Source: JBASEY01 sp964404285 (lineage in GTDB: Bacteria > CSSED10-310). Taken from it: 64,000 nt of DNA. The translations under genes and the position numbers were made by a program. The stretch is from assembly GCA_964404285.1 (NCBI GenBank), contig CAYOJK010000007.1, forward strand, positions 62,001 through 126,000. Reading direction: 5' to 3'. Shown here piece by piece: positions 17,362 through 25,331 of the stretch (position 1 is its first letter; the number at the start of each line of letters is the position of its first letter). The notes below the pieces were generated by a model. That model was given only the letters and a program-made list of their open reading frames with translations. It did no database searches and was not told where the DNA came from.

Positions 17362-18393
17362 ATGAATGTTGTTGATCAAAATAAAGAGATAGCAATTATA
17401 GGCGCAGGAGGATGGGGCACGGCTCTTGCCTTACTGCTCAGCAGAAAAGGTTATAGGGTTAGGCTTTGGGTACATGAACCTGAACTGGTCGACATCATCG
17501 AGAAAACTCAACAAAATGCTTATTTTCTACCAGGTTATGACCTCCCAGACATGATTGTGCCGAGTAATTCACTTCAGGATGTTATAGAAAACAGGGACTT
17601 TATTGTTCTGGTAACTCCAAGCCAAACGGTCAGGAACGTTCTTTTACAGGCTCTTCCCTATATCCAGCCAAACGCTATGATAGTTGGCGCCAGCAAAGGT
17701 ATAGAAAACGACAGTTTACTTCGGATGAGTCAAGTCGTAGAGGAAGTTGTCAGCAAATATATTCCTATTACATACGCGGTCCTATCTGGACCAACTTTTG
17801 CTAAAGGCCTTGCAAGTGGTCTCCCCACAACAGCCGTTGTGGCTGGAAAAAATCCGGATAAAACAAAATACGCTCAGACAATATTTAACCATTCTTCATT
17901 TAGAATCTATGTCAACAGCGATGTCATCGGTGTGGAATTGGGGGGCTCAATTAAAAATGTGATTGCTATTGCAGCCGGTATCGTTGCAGGACTCGAGCTT
18001 GGCTCGAATACCCGTGCCGCCTTAATCACACGTGGCCTCTGGGAAATTACTCGATTAGGGGTGGCTTTAGGAGCGGAGCCGATCACATTTCAGGGTCTTT
18101 CAGGAATGGGTGACCTAGTCCTTACCTGCGATGGAACAGATAGCCGGAATTTTCAGGTAGGATACCGGATTGGCCGTGGTGAAACCCTCGATGAGATACA
18201 AAAAAGCACGCGAACAGTTGCGGAAGGCGTGAAAACAACGTTGTCTGTTCGAGAACTTGCCAATCGTCACGAGGTCGAAATGCCGATAACTGAACAGGTC
18301 TATCAAACCTTGTACCATGGAAAACCGCCTCGCCAAGCCGTAATGGATCTTATGACAAGAAGCTTGAAATCTGAACATCAGATAGATATATGA
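17362..18393 (+). CDS. gpsA: Glycerol-3-phosphate dehydrogenase [NAD(P)+]
   Basis: A 343-residue enzyme reducing dihydroxyacetone phosphate to sn-glycerol 3-phosphate for phospholipid synthesis. The dinucleotide loop is IIGAGGWGTALALLL. LVTPSQTVRNVL, GASKGIE, VLSGPTFAKGL, the catalytic Lys region GGSIKNVIAIAAGI, and GLSGMGDLVLTC are all present. The frame is open a further 24 codons upstream, but AAGGAA lies 5 bases before this ATG. PlsB, the next enzyme for its product, is in the window at 34.4 kb. Confidence 0.95.
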   Translation: MNVVDQNKEIAIIGAGGWGTALALLLSRKGYRVRLWVHEPELVDIIEKTQQNAYFLPGYDLPDMIVPSNSLQDVIENRDFIVLVTPSQTVRNVLLQALPYIQPNAMIVGASKGIENDSLLRMSQVVEEVVSKYIPITYAVLSGPTFAKGLASGLPTTAVVAGKNPDKTKYAQTIFNHSSFRIYVNSDVIGVELGGSIKNVIAIAAGIVAGLELGSNTRAALITRGLWEITRLGVALGAEPITFQGLSGMGDLVLTCDGTDSRNFQVGYRIGRGETLDEIQKSTRTVAEGVKTTLSVRELANRHEVEMPITEQVYQTLYHGKPPRQAVMDLMTRSLKSEHQIDI

Positions 18394-18410
18394 GTGGGGT
18401 GGATTTTTAA

Positions 18411-18716
18411 ATGGAGATCACTTCTGTTCGAATATATCCTTTTGATACCGGTTCCAGAGGGGGAAAAATCCGAGCGGTTGCTGATGTTGAACTCGATGGA
18501 GTGATAGTGATAAAAGGAATTCGTATTCTTGAGAGTAAATCGGGGGGACTGTTTCTTGGAATGCCCTCGATTCGTATGCAGAATGGTTTATTTCGCGATT
18601 TGATCGTACTGAAAAACAAAGAATTTGCTGATAGGTTGCGACACAGCATTCTAGATGCCTTTCGTAATTATGATCATATTCATGCAAATCAAATAGAAGG
18701 AGATGCTGATGAATAA
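18411..18716 (+). CDS. spoVG: SpoVG family protein
   Basis: A 101-residue protein matching SpoVG: MEITSVRIYPFD, then VADVELDGVIVIKGIRI, GLFLGMPS and a C-terminal helix FADRLRHSILDAF. SpoVG homologues bind RNA or DNA and act as post-transcriptional regulators in several bacteria. The name does not imply sporulation here. It lies 17 bp after gpsA and overlaps the following pmbA-like gene by 14 bases. Confidence 0.88.
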   Translation: MEITSVRIYPFDTGSRGGKIRAVADVELDGVIVIKGIRILESKSGGLFLGMPSIRMQNGLFRDLIVLKNKEFADRLRHSILDAFRNYDHIHANQIEGDADE

Positions 18717-20067
18717 TGACAAAACAAAACTTTTAAAAACTGTATTGGACAAAGCGATGACTAAAGCCGATCAAGCTGAAATTTTTAGTCTTGAATCTGG
18801 TCATATATCCGTAGAATTTAGGAATGGTGTCCTTCGGGAAATGAGTGAATCCCAGGATGCTGGATTTTGTCTAAGGATTATCAAAGACAACCGAATTGCT
18901 CAAGCCACGACATCGAACATGGACAAAGCATTGGATGTTGTTGACCAGGCCATGGAATTGGTGCCTTTCGGCAAACAAATATCGTTTTCTTTTCCTAACC
19001 CCGCTCCCTATCCTACCGTGGAAATTTCCCCGGTACAAAAACCCAATATGGACGAATTGCTTGAACGATCCCGTATCATTATCGATAAAATCACTGCTTA
19101 CGACTCAACACTGATGTCAAATGCCGGCTCAGGGGCAGATACGATCGCCGTCACGGTCATGAACAGCAATGGCGTCGATGTGCGTTATGAGCGCCAAACT
19201 CACAGCTCTGCCGCAATTGCAATTTTGGCTGAGGAAGGCAACATTCTGACCACCTACCGTTACGATATGGGGCAAACACCAAGCGCCGATCCGGGCGCTC
19301 TCGCAGATAAGGTTATCGACTTGTTGTCAATGGGCAGAAAAAATGTCCCGTTTACAGGAGGCTCGCTACCTATCGTGTTTACTCCACTTGCTATGGCGGA
19401 TATCTTCTCGGCTTTTGGAGCCGGCATCAGCGGATCTGCTGTTGCAAAAGGAATGTCGCCGCTGACGGGAAAAATCGGCGAACAGCTTTTGAATGAAAAA
19501 ATAACTATCGAGGATAATGCTTTATACCCTCTTGCGACTGGTTCACAAATGGTTGATGATGAAGGTGTTCCCTGTCGACAAAATTTTCTGGTACAAAATG
19601 GTGTGTTGAAAAACTATCTCCTTGACCTCTATTCTGCCGCAAAACTCAATTTACCCCCAACTGGAAACGGTTTTAGATACACATCTTTGATTAAAAGCCG
19701 CAGCTACGCCGCTGCTCCCAGCCCTGCATTCACAAACCTGATCCTGCCGGCCGGGGAAAGGAGCCTTGACGATATTCTGAATTCCGCTCCCCGACTGCTA
19801 TTGATCGATCAGCTCACCGGTGTTCTTCTGGGGAATCTGATCAACGGTGATTGGTCAGGCAATATAGAATATGGAATCCTGTTTGAAAATGGCCGCCCGC
19901 TCGGCCGAATTAAAAATGCCATGACAGGTGGTAATTTCTATTCAATGTTTAAAAATTTTTATGGTGAATCATCCGCTGAGAGAGAATGGGTATCAGGTTT
20001 TGGCGGTGGCGCTGGTTCAAGCTATTTGCCTTATACCGTGTTTGACGGTTTAAAAGTTTCAGCATAA
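18703..20067 (+). CDS. pmbA: TldD/PmbA family protein
   Basis: A 454-residue protein of the TldD/PmbA modulator family, heterodimeric metalloprotease components that degrade unfolded peptides. It begins in the last 14 bases of spoVG. Seen features are a beta-rich N-terminal region with EFRNGVLREMSESQDAGFCLRI, then PLTGKIGEQLLNEKITIEDN, GSQMVDDEGVPCRQNFLVQNG, and GVLLGNLINGDWSGNIEYG near the end. No HExxH motif is present, which is characteristic of the PmbA subunit (TldD carries the zinc site). A TldD partner is not in this window. Confidence 0.85.
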   Translation: MLMNNDKTKLLKTVLDKAMTKADQAEIFSLESGHISVEFRNGVLREMSESQDAGFCLRIIKDNRIAQATTSNMDKALDVVDQAMELVPFGKQISFSFPNPAPYPTVEISPVQKPNMDELLERSRIIIDKITAYDSTLMSNAGSGADTIAVTVMNSNGVDVRYERQTHSSAAIAILAEEGNILTTYRYDMGQTPSADPGALADKVIDLLSMGRKNVPFTGGSLPIVFTPLAMADIFSAFGAGISGSAVAKGMSPLTGKIGEQLLNEKITIEDNALYPLATGSQMVDDEGVPCRQNFLVQNGVLKNYLLDLYSAAKLNLPPTGNGFRYTSLIKSRSYAAAPSPAFTNLILPAGERSLDDILNSAPRLLLIDQLTGVLLGNLINGDWSGNIEYGILFENGRPLGRIKNAMTGGNFYSMFKNFYGESSAEREWVSGFGGGAGSSYLPYTVFDGLKVSA

Positions 20068-20097
20068 ATCGAAGTCTTTTTCTATAGGGAGGTCATT

Positions 20098-21111
20098 ATG
20101 AAAACGTATCGAGTTCTATTGATTGGAATAATGGTCATTGGCATGATTACTGGAGTAGTCAATACGGAAAAAGTATCTGCCGAAGAAGGCGTGACCGTCG
20201 GTTTTGGATCGTTGAAAATCGGCGGTATATATCAATCCACGTTTACGTGGTTTGAAGATGATGACATCGCATCTGAATTCAAAACACAGCGCGCGATGAT
20301 TTCACTCTCAGGAACGCTGCTGCCGGATAAAATTAAATTTCTGGTACAAGCGAATGCTATTCAAAATCCGATTCTCCTTGATTCAAAATTGATGCTTTAT
20401 TATATCCCGAATACGGAGCTGTCTATCGGAAGATTTCTGCCTTTCTTCACCCTATTTATGCCTAAAAGCGCCGCTCAGCAGGATTTTATTAAATATCCTC
20501 TGACAACATCGCAATATGCCATGTGGCGCCAAACAGGTATTCAATTCAAAACGACTATCGAGTCGTTCAGCTTATATTACGGCGTGTTTAATGGTTATCA
20601 ATTTGATGGCAGTTCAATTGCAGGGAACGATTGGGGTGATCAAAACGACGCCAAAGATTTCCTTCTCAGCGCTACATTCAATGTAAATAAAGAAGTAAAA
20701 ATTGGGGCTTATGGCTGGTTCGGCAAACCGTATGTAGCTGCTACCGATGAAGATTTTACGGTTACACGTTTTGGCGGAAATTTTGAGTGGAGAAATCCCA
20801 AGTTCCACATTGCCAGCGAATACATTATGGGTACCAATGATTATGGACATGGATTGAAAGTGAAAAACCATGCCGCTCTTATTCAAGGTAGCTATATCAT
20901 CGATGAAAATTGGGAAATTCTGGCTCGGTATGAAATCTGGGATCCTAATACAGACATCAAAAAAGACGGTCAGACTTGGCTCACGGCAGGCCTGAATTAT
21001 TCTTTGGAAAAACATTACACCAAATTCTTTTTGAACTACGTAGCCAAGATGGAAGAGGGTACAAGTATCGATAACGACGAAATTGTTTTGCAAGTACAGT
21101 TTTGTTTCTAA
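20098..21111 (+). CDS. Porin-like outer-membrane protein
   Basis: A 337-residue protein with a signal peptide: MKTYRV, a hydrophobic core, and likely cleavage after VSAE near residue 29. The mature chain is a succession of amphipathic beta strands with Gly/Tyr turns. It ends in VLQVQFCF, the C-terminal Phe typical of barrels inserted by the BAM complex. The pattern FKTQRAMISLSGTLLPDKIKF resembles the N-terminal strands of phosphate-selective porin O/P-type channels. GGAGG precedes the ATG by 6 bases. The transported substrate is unknown. Confidence 0.72.
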   Translation: MKTYRVLLIGIMVIGMITGVVNTEKVSAEEGVTVGFGSLKIGGIYQSTFTWFEDDDIASEFKTQRAMISLSGTLLPDKIKFLVQANAIQNPILLDSKLMLYYIPNTELSIGRFLPFFTLFMPKSAAQQDFIKYPLTTSQYAMWRQTGIQFKTTIESFSLYYGVFNGYQFDGSSIAGNDWGDQNDAKDFLLSATFNVNKEVKIGAYGWFGKPYVAATDEDFTVTRFGGNFEWRNPKFHIASEYIMGTNDYGHGLKVKNHAALIQGSYIIDENWEILARYEIWDPNTDIKKDGQTWLTAGLNYSLEKHYTKFFLNYVAKMEEGTSIDNDEIVLQVQFCF

Positions 21112-21144
21112 TCGACCTTTTCCTGTATCATTTTTGAGAAATCC

Positions 21145-21972
21145 TTGCTGAACGCTCAGGCGAAAAACTTACTGATTGGATCATTTAGTTGGTTGCGCCT
21201 GCTGCGTTCAGCTATGCTTATTTATATCTTAGTATCAATTGCAGTTCATTTTATTGCTGATGGAATAATCTTTATTCCTCAGCCAACCCGTTATCGTGAT
21301 ACGGAAGAAATCATCAAAATTCCTGTGACGGAAAAACAGAATATTTCCGCCATCCATTATGAAGCTCCGGACGGTTCACCCACGCTTGTGTTTATGCATG
21401 GAAACGCAGAAGATCTGGGCAGCTCCCGCAGTTACCTTGAAGAGTTGCACTCCTGGGGGTTTGGAGTTTTTTCTTATGATTACCGCGGATACGGAACCAG
21501 CGATGGTAAGGCGTCCGTTAAAAATGCCTATGCCGATGCAGATGCCGCCTATCGATACCTGACTGAAAACCTGAATCTGACACCTAATCGGATTGTCCTG
21601 TATGGCCGGTCCGTGGGAAGCGGTTCTGCTGTTTACCTGGCGTCGAAATATCCCGTGGGTGGCCTGATTTTGGAATCAGGGTTTATCTCCGCCTTCCGTG
21701 TTGTCCTGCCATGCCGGGTTTTTCCATTCGATCGATTTCCTAATCGAAAAAGAATGCGGCTGGTAAATTGCCCAGTATTGGTCATGCATGGCCGAAAAGA
21801 CAGTATCATTCCTTTTAAACATGGCCAAATCCTGTTTGATACCGCCCGTGAACCCAAGATGTCATTATGGCTGGACGATGCCGGGCATAATGACTTTGCT
21901 CTGACAGCCGGAAACAAACTTCAGGAAACGCTTCTGCAATTCAAAGCTCTGGTTGAGCGCTTGAACGCTTAG
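21145..21972 (+). CDS. Alpha/beta hydrolase, membrane-anchored
   Basis: A 275-residue protein with an N-terminal hydrophobic segment (about residues 20-45), then an alpha/beta-hydrolase fold. It has FMHGNAEDLG as oxyanion-hole strand, SYDYRGYGTSDG, the nucleophile elbow GRSVGSGSAVYLA, LVMHGRKDSIIPF with the acid Asp, and DDAGHNDF with the catalytic His. It resembles the BEM46/YfhR group. The start is TTG in a poorly supported context, and an ATG 23 codons downstream is possible. It follows the porin gene by 33 bp and may share its transcript. Confidence 0.8.
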   Translation: MLNAQAKNLLIGSFSWLRLLRSAMLIYILVSIAVHFIADGIIFIPQPTRYRDTEEIIKIPVTEKQNISAIHYEAPDGSPTLVFMHGNAEDLGSSRSYLEELHSWGFGVFSYDYRGYGTSDGKASVKNAYADADAAYRYLTENLNLTPNRIVLYGRSVGSGSAVYLASKYPVGGLILESGFISAFRVVLPCRVFPFDRFPNRKRMRLVNCPVLVMHGRKDSIIPFKHGQILFDTAREPKMSLWLDDAGHNDFALTAGNKLQETLLQFKALVERLNA

Positions 21973-22026
21973 CGCTCGGCGGGTTCAGTGATTGCTGAAT
22001 AAAATTTTATTGGTTTTCAAACCTTA

Positions 22027-22056
22027 TTCGTGTTCATTCGCGTCCATTCGCGGTTC
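22027..22056. repeat. Three-unit decamer repeat, TTCG-based
   Basis: Three consecutive 10-base units each begin TTCG: ttcgtgttca, ttcgcgtcca, ttcgcggttc. They lie in the non-coding gap after the hydrolase gene. Similar TTCGTGTCCA-type decamers are common in intergenic regions of some environmental bacteria (from general memory). Confidence 0.5.
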
Positions 22057-22090
22057 TTCTCTTAAAACAATCAATTCCGACGTCTAACAC

Positions 22091-22118
22091 TTGGTGATTG
22101 GACATTGGATATTGATCT
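22091..22118. repeat. Four-unit heptamer repeat, TTGG-based
   Basis: Four consecutive heptamers ttggtga, ttggaca, ttggata, ttgatct are seen, about 35 bases after the decamer repeat and just before a promoter. Non-coding; function unknown. Confidence 0.5.
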
Positions 22119-22130
22119 CGATGTAATATC

Positions 22131-22158
22131 TTGACTTTTCTTAAGGAGTTGATAAAGT
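22131..22158 (+). promoter_or_regulatory. Sigma-70 type promoter for ATP-grasp-like gene 1
   Basis: TTGACT at 22131-22136 and TAAAGT at 22153-22158 are separated by 16 bases. The gene starts 75 bp downstream with AAGGAGG. The TAAAGT box is the same as the -10 proposed for the DUF507 operon at 47089. Confidence 0.5.
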
Positions 22159-22233
22159 TTTGATCCTTAATTGACTCTTTTGAGTCATTGAAATGGCAGG
22201 ATTTATTTAAACTATTTTTTCAAGGAGGATGAC

Positions 22234-23667
22234 ATGCAGTTTCCAGAACACCTTCAGTTGCTGATCGGTGATCGTGGCCATGAGAGTCAATTGCCGGCAT
22301 ACTTGGAATCACCGACATGGATCGTAGATAACGCTTGGGATCAGTTCATGAAAGTGGCGAATGATTCATTGAACGCCTATATGATGTATTGTGAGAAAAA
22401 CCATCTTCCTCACAGCTATCTTTTAGGCCTTGATATTTTGGTTATGGGTCAAATCGATCCTAATAACCACAAGAAAGTTATCGATATCCGCCCCACACTT
22501 TTGGAAGGCCCTTGCTGTAATAGCTACCCGGCTTGTCCGAATCTTTGGGCGTCTCGTCTCTATGGCCAATTGAAACATCTGGGAAAAAATCCAGATATCG
22601 TTGAATATCCAACACATCCGGAAAAAATCTTGGATAAAGTCGCCACTCTGTTCCAGAATATCTGGATGGAAAAAGGTGATTCTTCAAGAAAACCTGTTGT
22701 CGCAGTTTTCACTCGTCCGTACGACATGTCGGAAGAAGAAACTGCTCACAATCTAACACTTCAAAAATTAAAAGATTACGGTATGGAAGCCTACCGGATC
22801 ACGCCTGAAGAAAAACCGGAAGTTCGCAATCACAAACTTTATGTGAACGGTCGCCCAATTGATATGGTTTGGCGCCGTATCGAGCGTATCCATCTGCCCG
22901 GCCAAGCCCATCCTCCTCACAGAGAATATAAAGAAAAGGAATGGGTTCAGTTTTACGAACAAGAATTTGCGAAACAGGTTGTCTCCGATACGCCTGAAAC
23001 TATTTTTATCAATCCCTGGAAAATTGACGATCTTCGCTCCAAAACAATCGAAGAGCGAGCTTTCCGATTGTATGAACAAGAAACCGGCATCAACGTTTCA
23101 CGGCCGACGACGCTTCTTGACAAAGAAATCAATGCCGCTTCCGTGCGCAAATTGGCGGAATACGGCGGCTGGGTCATGAAAAAATGGAATTCAACCGGTG
23201 GCAAAGGCGTTTTTATGCATGTTAATCAAGAAGTTGCAAAATACGCCGCAACCAAGTTGTACAACCGTTATGACGGCCGTCACATGATCCTTATGGATAA
23301 AGACGAGTTGGAAACCGAACTGAAAGTGTTTGATTCGTTCGATGAAGATACCGCCATTCAACAGATGAGATTCGTCGATGCTCGTGATCTGGGCGAAGGT
23401 AAAAAACTCGCCTACGACACTCGTATCAACGTTCTGTACGACAGCAAAAACAAAAAATGGGAATTTTTGTCTGGAATGAGCCGATCTGTTTCCTGTGGTA
23501 AAGGTGTCGAAAACGGAAATAGCCTTTTGACCAACGTCTCGATGGGCGCTGAAATCAGCCCGCTGATCATGGGGCACACGAAAAAAGGTGTTGACCGTTC
23601 AGAAATGGAATTCGGTCCTCTCCTCACCGCACTGAACAAAGGAAAAACGGAAGTTTCTTTCGACTGA
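22234..23667 (+). CDS. ATP-grasp-like protein of unknown function, copy 1
   Basis: A 477-residue protein beginning after a strong CAAGGAGG. Its C-terminal half carries ATP-grasp hallmarks: RSKTIEERAFR, WVMKKWNSTGGKGV (Lys plus Gly-rich loop), then a later AYDTRINVLYD segment and EISPLIMGH. The N-terminal half holds SYLLGLDIL, the Cys-rich GPCCNSYPACP motif, and FTRPYDMSEEETAHN. The downstream gene at 23748 is a close paralogue. There is no signal peptide. An ATP-dependent carboxylate-amine ligase is inferred, possibly of the glutathione or peptide ligase kind. I do not recognise the family and give no name. Confidence 0.65.
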   Translation: MQFPEHLQLLIGDRGHESQLPAYLESPTWIVDNAWDQFMKVANDSLNAYMMYCEKNHLPHSYLLGLDILVMGQIDPNNHKKVIDIRPTLLEGPCCNSYPACPNLWASRLYGQLKHLGKNPDIVEYPTHPEKILDKVATLFQNIWMEKGDSSRKPVVAVFTRPYDMSEEETAHNLTLQKLKDYGMEAYRITPEEKPEVRNHKLYVNGRPIDMVWRRIERIHLPGQAHPPHREYKEKEWVQFYEQEFAKQVVSDTPETIFINPWKIDDLRSKTIEERAFRLYEQETGINVSRPTTLLDKEINAASVRKLAEYGGWVMKKWNSTGGKGVFMHVNQEVAKYAATKLYNRYDGRHMILMDKDELETELKVFDSFDEDTAIQQMRFVDARDLGEGKKLAYDTRINVLYDSKNKKWEFLSGMSRSVSCGKGVENGNSLLTNVSMGAEISPLIMGHTKKGVDRSEMEFGPLLTALNKGKTEVSFD

Positions 23668-23699
23668 TAGAGGATACAATAACAAGTTGAATTCTGATT

Positions 23700-23725
23700 C
23701 GGCCGAACTGGTTTGAGTTCGGCCG
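23700..23725. terminator. Strong hairpin between the two ATP-grasp paralogues
   Basis: A perfect 10-bp stem (CGGCCGAACT paired with AGTTCGGCCG) encloses a 6-base loop GGTTTG. It is followed by ATTGTTTAAAA, a poor U-run, so this could be a weak terminator, an attenuator setting the ratio of the two genes, or an RNA-stability element. The Shine-Dalgarno of gene 2 begins 11 bases after it. Confidence 0.55.
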
Positions 23726-23747
23726 ATTGTTTAAAAAGGAGGTAGTC

Positions 23748-25133
23748 ATGTATTATCGTGGAGAAGATTTAAGGATAACCGACGGTGGTTTAGGCACGGA
23801 GGAAGTGATTCCTTGTTACGACGACTCACCCACTTGGGTATTGGACAATGCATGGGAAAAAGCGATGGAGGTCGGCCGAAATTCCCTTGCGGCTTACATG
23901 AAGTATTGTAAAGATGAAAATCTTCCGCATAGCTATTTATTAGGACTCGATATTCTTTTCATGGGAAAAGTCGATCCCCGTAATCCCAGAAGAATTATCG
24001 ATATTCGCCCCACACTGGTTGAAGGCCCTTGCTGTAATTCCTATCCCGCCTGCCCTGCCGTCGATGCGTTGAAATTGTACCGGCGTTTGCAGGTCAAAGG
24101 TTTTGATCCGGATCGTGTCGAGTACCCGAGTCATCCAACGATGGTTCGACAAAAAATCGCCGCCATGCTGATTGGCTTGTTCCATCGTAACGGTGGATCG
24201 GGAATGCCGAGAGCTGCTGTGTTCACCCGGCCTTATCCGGAAAGCGAAGAAGAAACCGCTCATAACCTGATGATCAAAGCCTTCCAAAAAGCCGGCATGG
24301 AAACCTATCGAATCACTCCAGATGAAAAACCTGAGGTTAAAAACGGTAAATTATGGGTTCATGGCAAACCCATCGATGTTGTCTATCGACGGATCGAGCG
24401 AATTCATGTTCCGGTTTTTTATGGTGATGTGCTTGGGAATAAAATCATCAATGAAACACCGGATACATTGTTTGTCAATCCCTGGAAAATCGATGATTTG
24501 AGATCCAAAACAATTGAAGAACGCGCTTTCAGAAGATGGGAAGCCGTTCATCCTGATCGACCGGTCTCGCGACCCAAAACGCTTCTTGACAATGAAGTCA
24601 CCCCTGAAAACGTCGCAGAACTCGCCTCTTATGGTGGTTGGGTTATGAAGAAATGGAACTCCACCGGCGGTAAAGGCGTACATTTGTTCTTCAACAAAAA
24701 ACTGACGGATCCTGCCGTGAAATACCTCTATTTGGATGCATCCGGTCGCCATATGATCCATCTGGATGAAAACAATCTTCAAAAAGAACTGAAAGCCTTT
24801 GAAGATTTCAATGAGGATACGGCTGTACAGCAATTGCGACTGATCGACGCCCGGGTTCTTGAAGCAGACAAACGATTGGTGTACGACACGCGAATCAATG
24901 CGCTGTACAATGCTGAATTCGATACGTGGGATTTCATCTCCGGCATGAGCCGCTCTGTTCCTTGCGGACCGAACGTGACAAACGGCAATTCACTGTTGAC
25001 CAATGTTACGTCCGGCGCCGAAATTTCACCGTTGGTCATCGGACATTTACGATCACCCGAAGGCAAAGAAGGACTTCAATTCGGACCGCTGTTGAACGCC
25101 ATTATGAACGGAAAGACAGAGATAGAATTTTAG
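23748..25133 (+). CDS. ATP-grasp-like protein of unknown function, copy 2
   Basis: A 461-residue paralogue of the gene at 22234. AAGGAGG lies 6 bases before this ATG; the frame stays open 7 codons upstream only from a TTG inside the hairpin region. The conserved blocks keep the same order: SYLLGLDILF, EGPCCNSYPACP, FTRPYPESEEETAHN, FVNPWKIDDLRSKTIEERAF, WVMKKWNSTGGKGV, DTRINALYN, GNSLLTNVTSGAEISPLVIGH. Differences are concentrated in the middle (about residues 215-235) and the C-terminal tip. The tandem pair indicates a duplication with both copies retained, perhaps as a heteromer or as ligases with different acceptors. Confidence 0.65.
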   Translation: MYYRGEDLRITDGGLGTEEVIPCYDDSPTWVLDNAWEKAMEVGRNSLAAYMKYCKDENLPHSYLLGLDILFMGKVDPRNPRRIIDIRPTLVEGPCCNSYPACPAVDALKLYRRLQVKGFDPDRVEYPSHPTMVRQKIAAMLIGLFHRNGGSGMPRAAVFTRPYPESEEETAHNLMIKAFQKAGMETYRITPDEKPEVKNGKLWVHGKPIDVVYRRIERIHVPVFYGDVLGNKIINETPDTLFVNPWKIDDLRSKTIEERAFRRWEAVHPDRPVSRPKTLLDNEVTPENVAELASYGGWVMKKWNSTGGKGVHLFFNKKLTDPAVKYLYLDASGRHMIHLDENNLQKELKAFEDFNEDTAVQQLRLIDARVLEADKRLVYDTRINALYNAEFDTWDFISGMSRSVPCGPNVTNGNSLLTNVTSGAEISPLVIGHLRSPEGKEGLQFGPLLNAIMNGKTEIEF

Positions 25134-25175
25134 CGCAAGATCGCTGAGCTTTTTAAAACAACCAATAAATTATAT

Positions 25176-25331
25176 TCATTATTTAAACTTTTGAAAATAT
25201 TGGTCGATTTCTGAATTCAACTCGATTCCAACTCGTTCGAAACAATTTAGTAGCTCAGTGTATGTCCCTTCTCCGCCTAAAAAGTCCCAAAATTCTTTGC
25301 CAACAAGGAGTTCATTATCCGAATCTAACAT
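25176..25331 (-). pseudogene. Remnant of a type II restriction endonuclease, C-terminal 51 residues
   Basis: On the minus strand an open frame of 51 codons starts at an ATG overlapping the methyltransferase stop and ends at TGA at 25176-25178. It reads like the C-terminus of a TdeIII-like endonuclease: VGKEFWDFLGGEGTY, then ELLNCFERVGIEL, then EIDQYFQKF. A complete enzyme would need some 200 more residues between the ATG and this block. The position directly after the methyltransferase is where its restriction partner should be, so I infer an internal deletion. It could alternatively be a short real gene. Confidence 0.5.
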
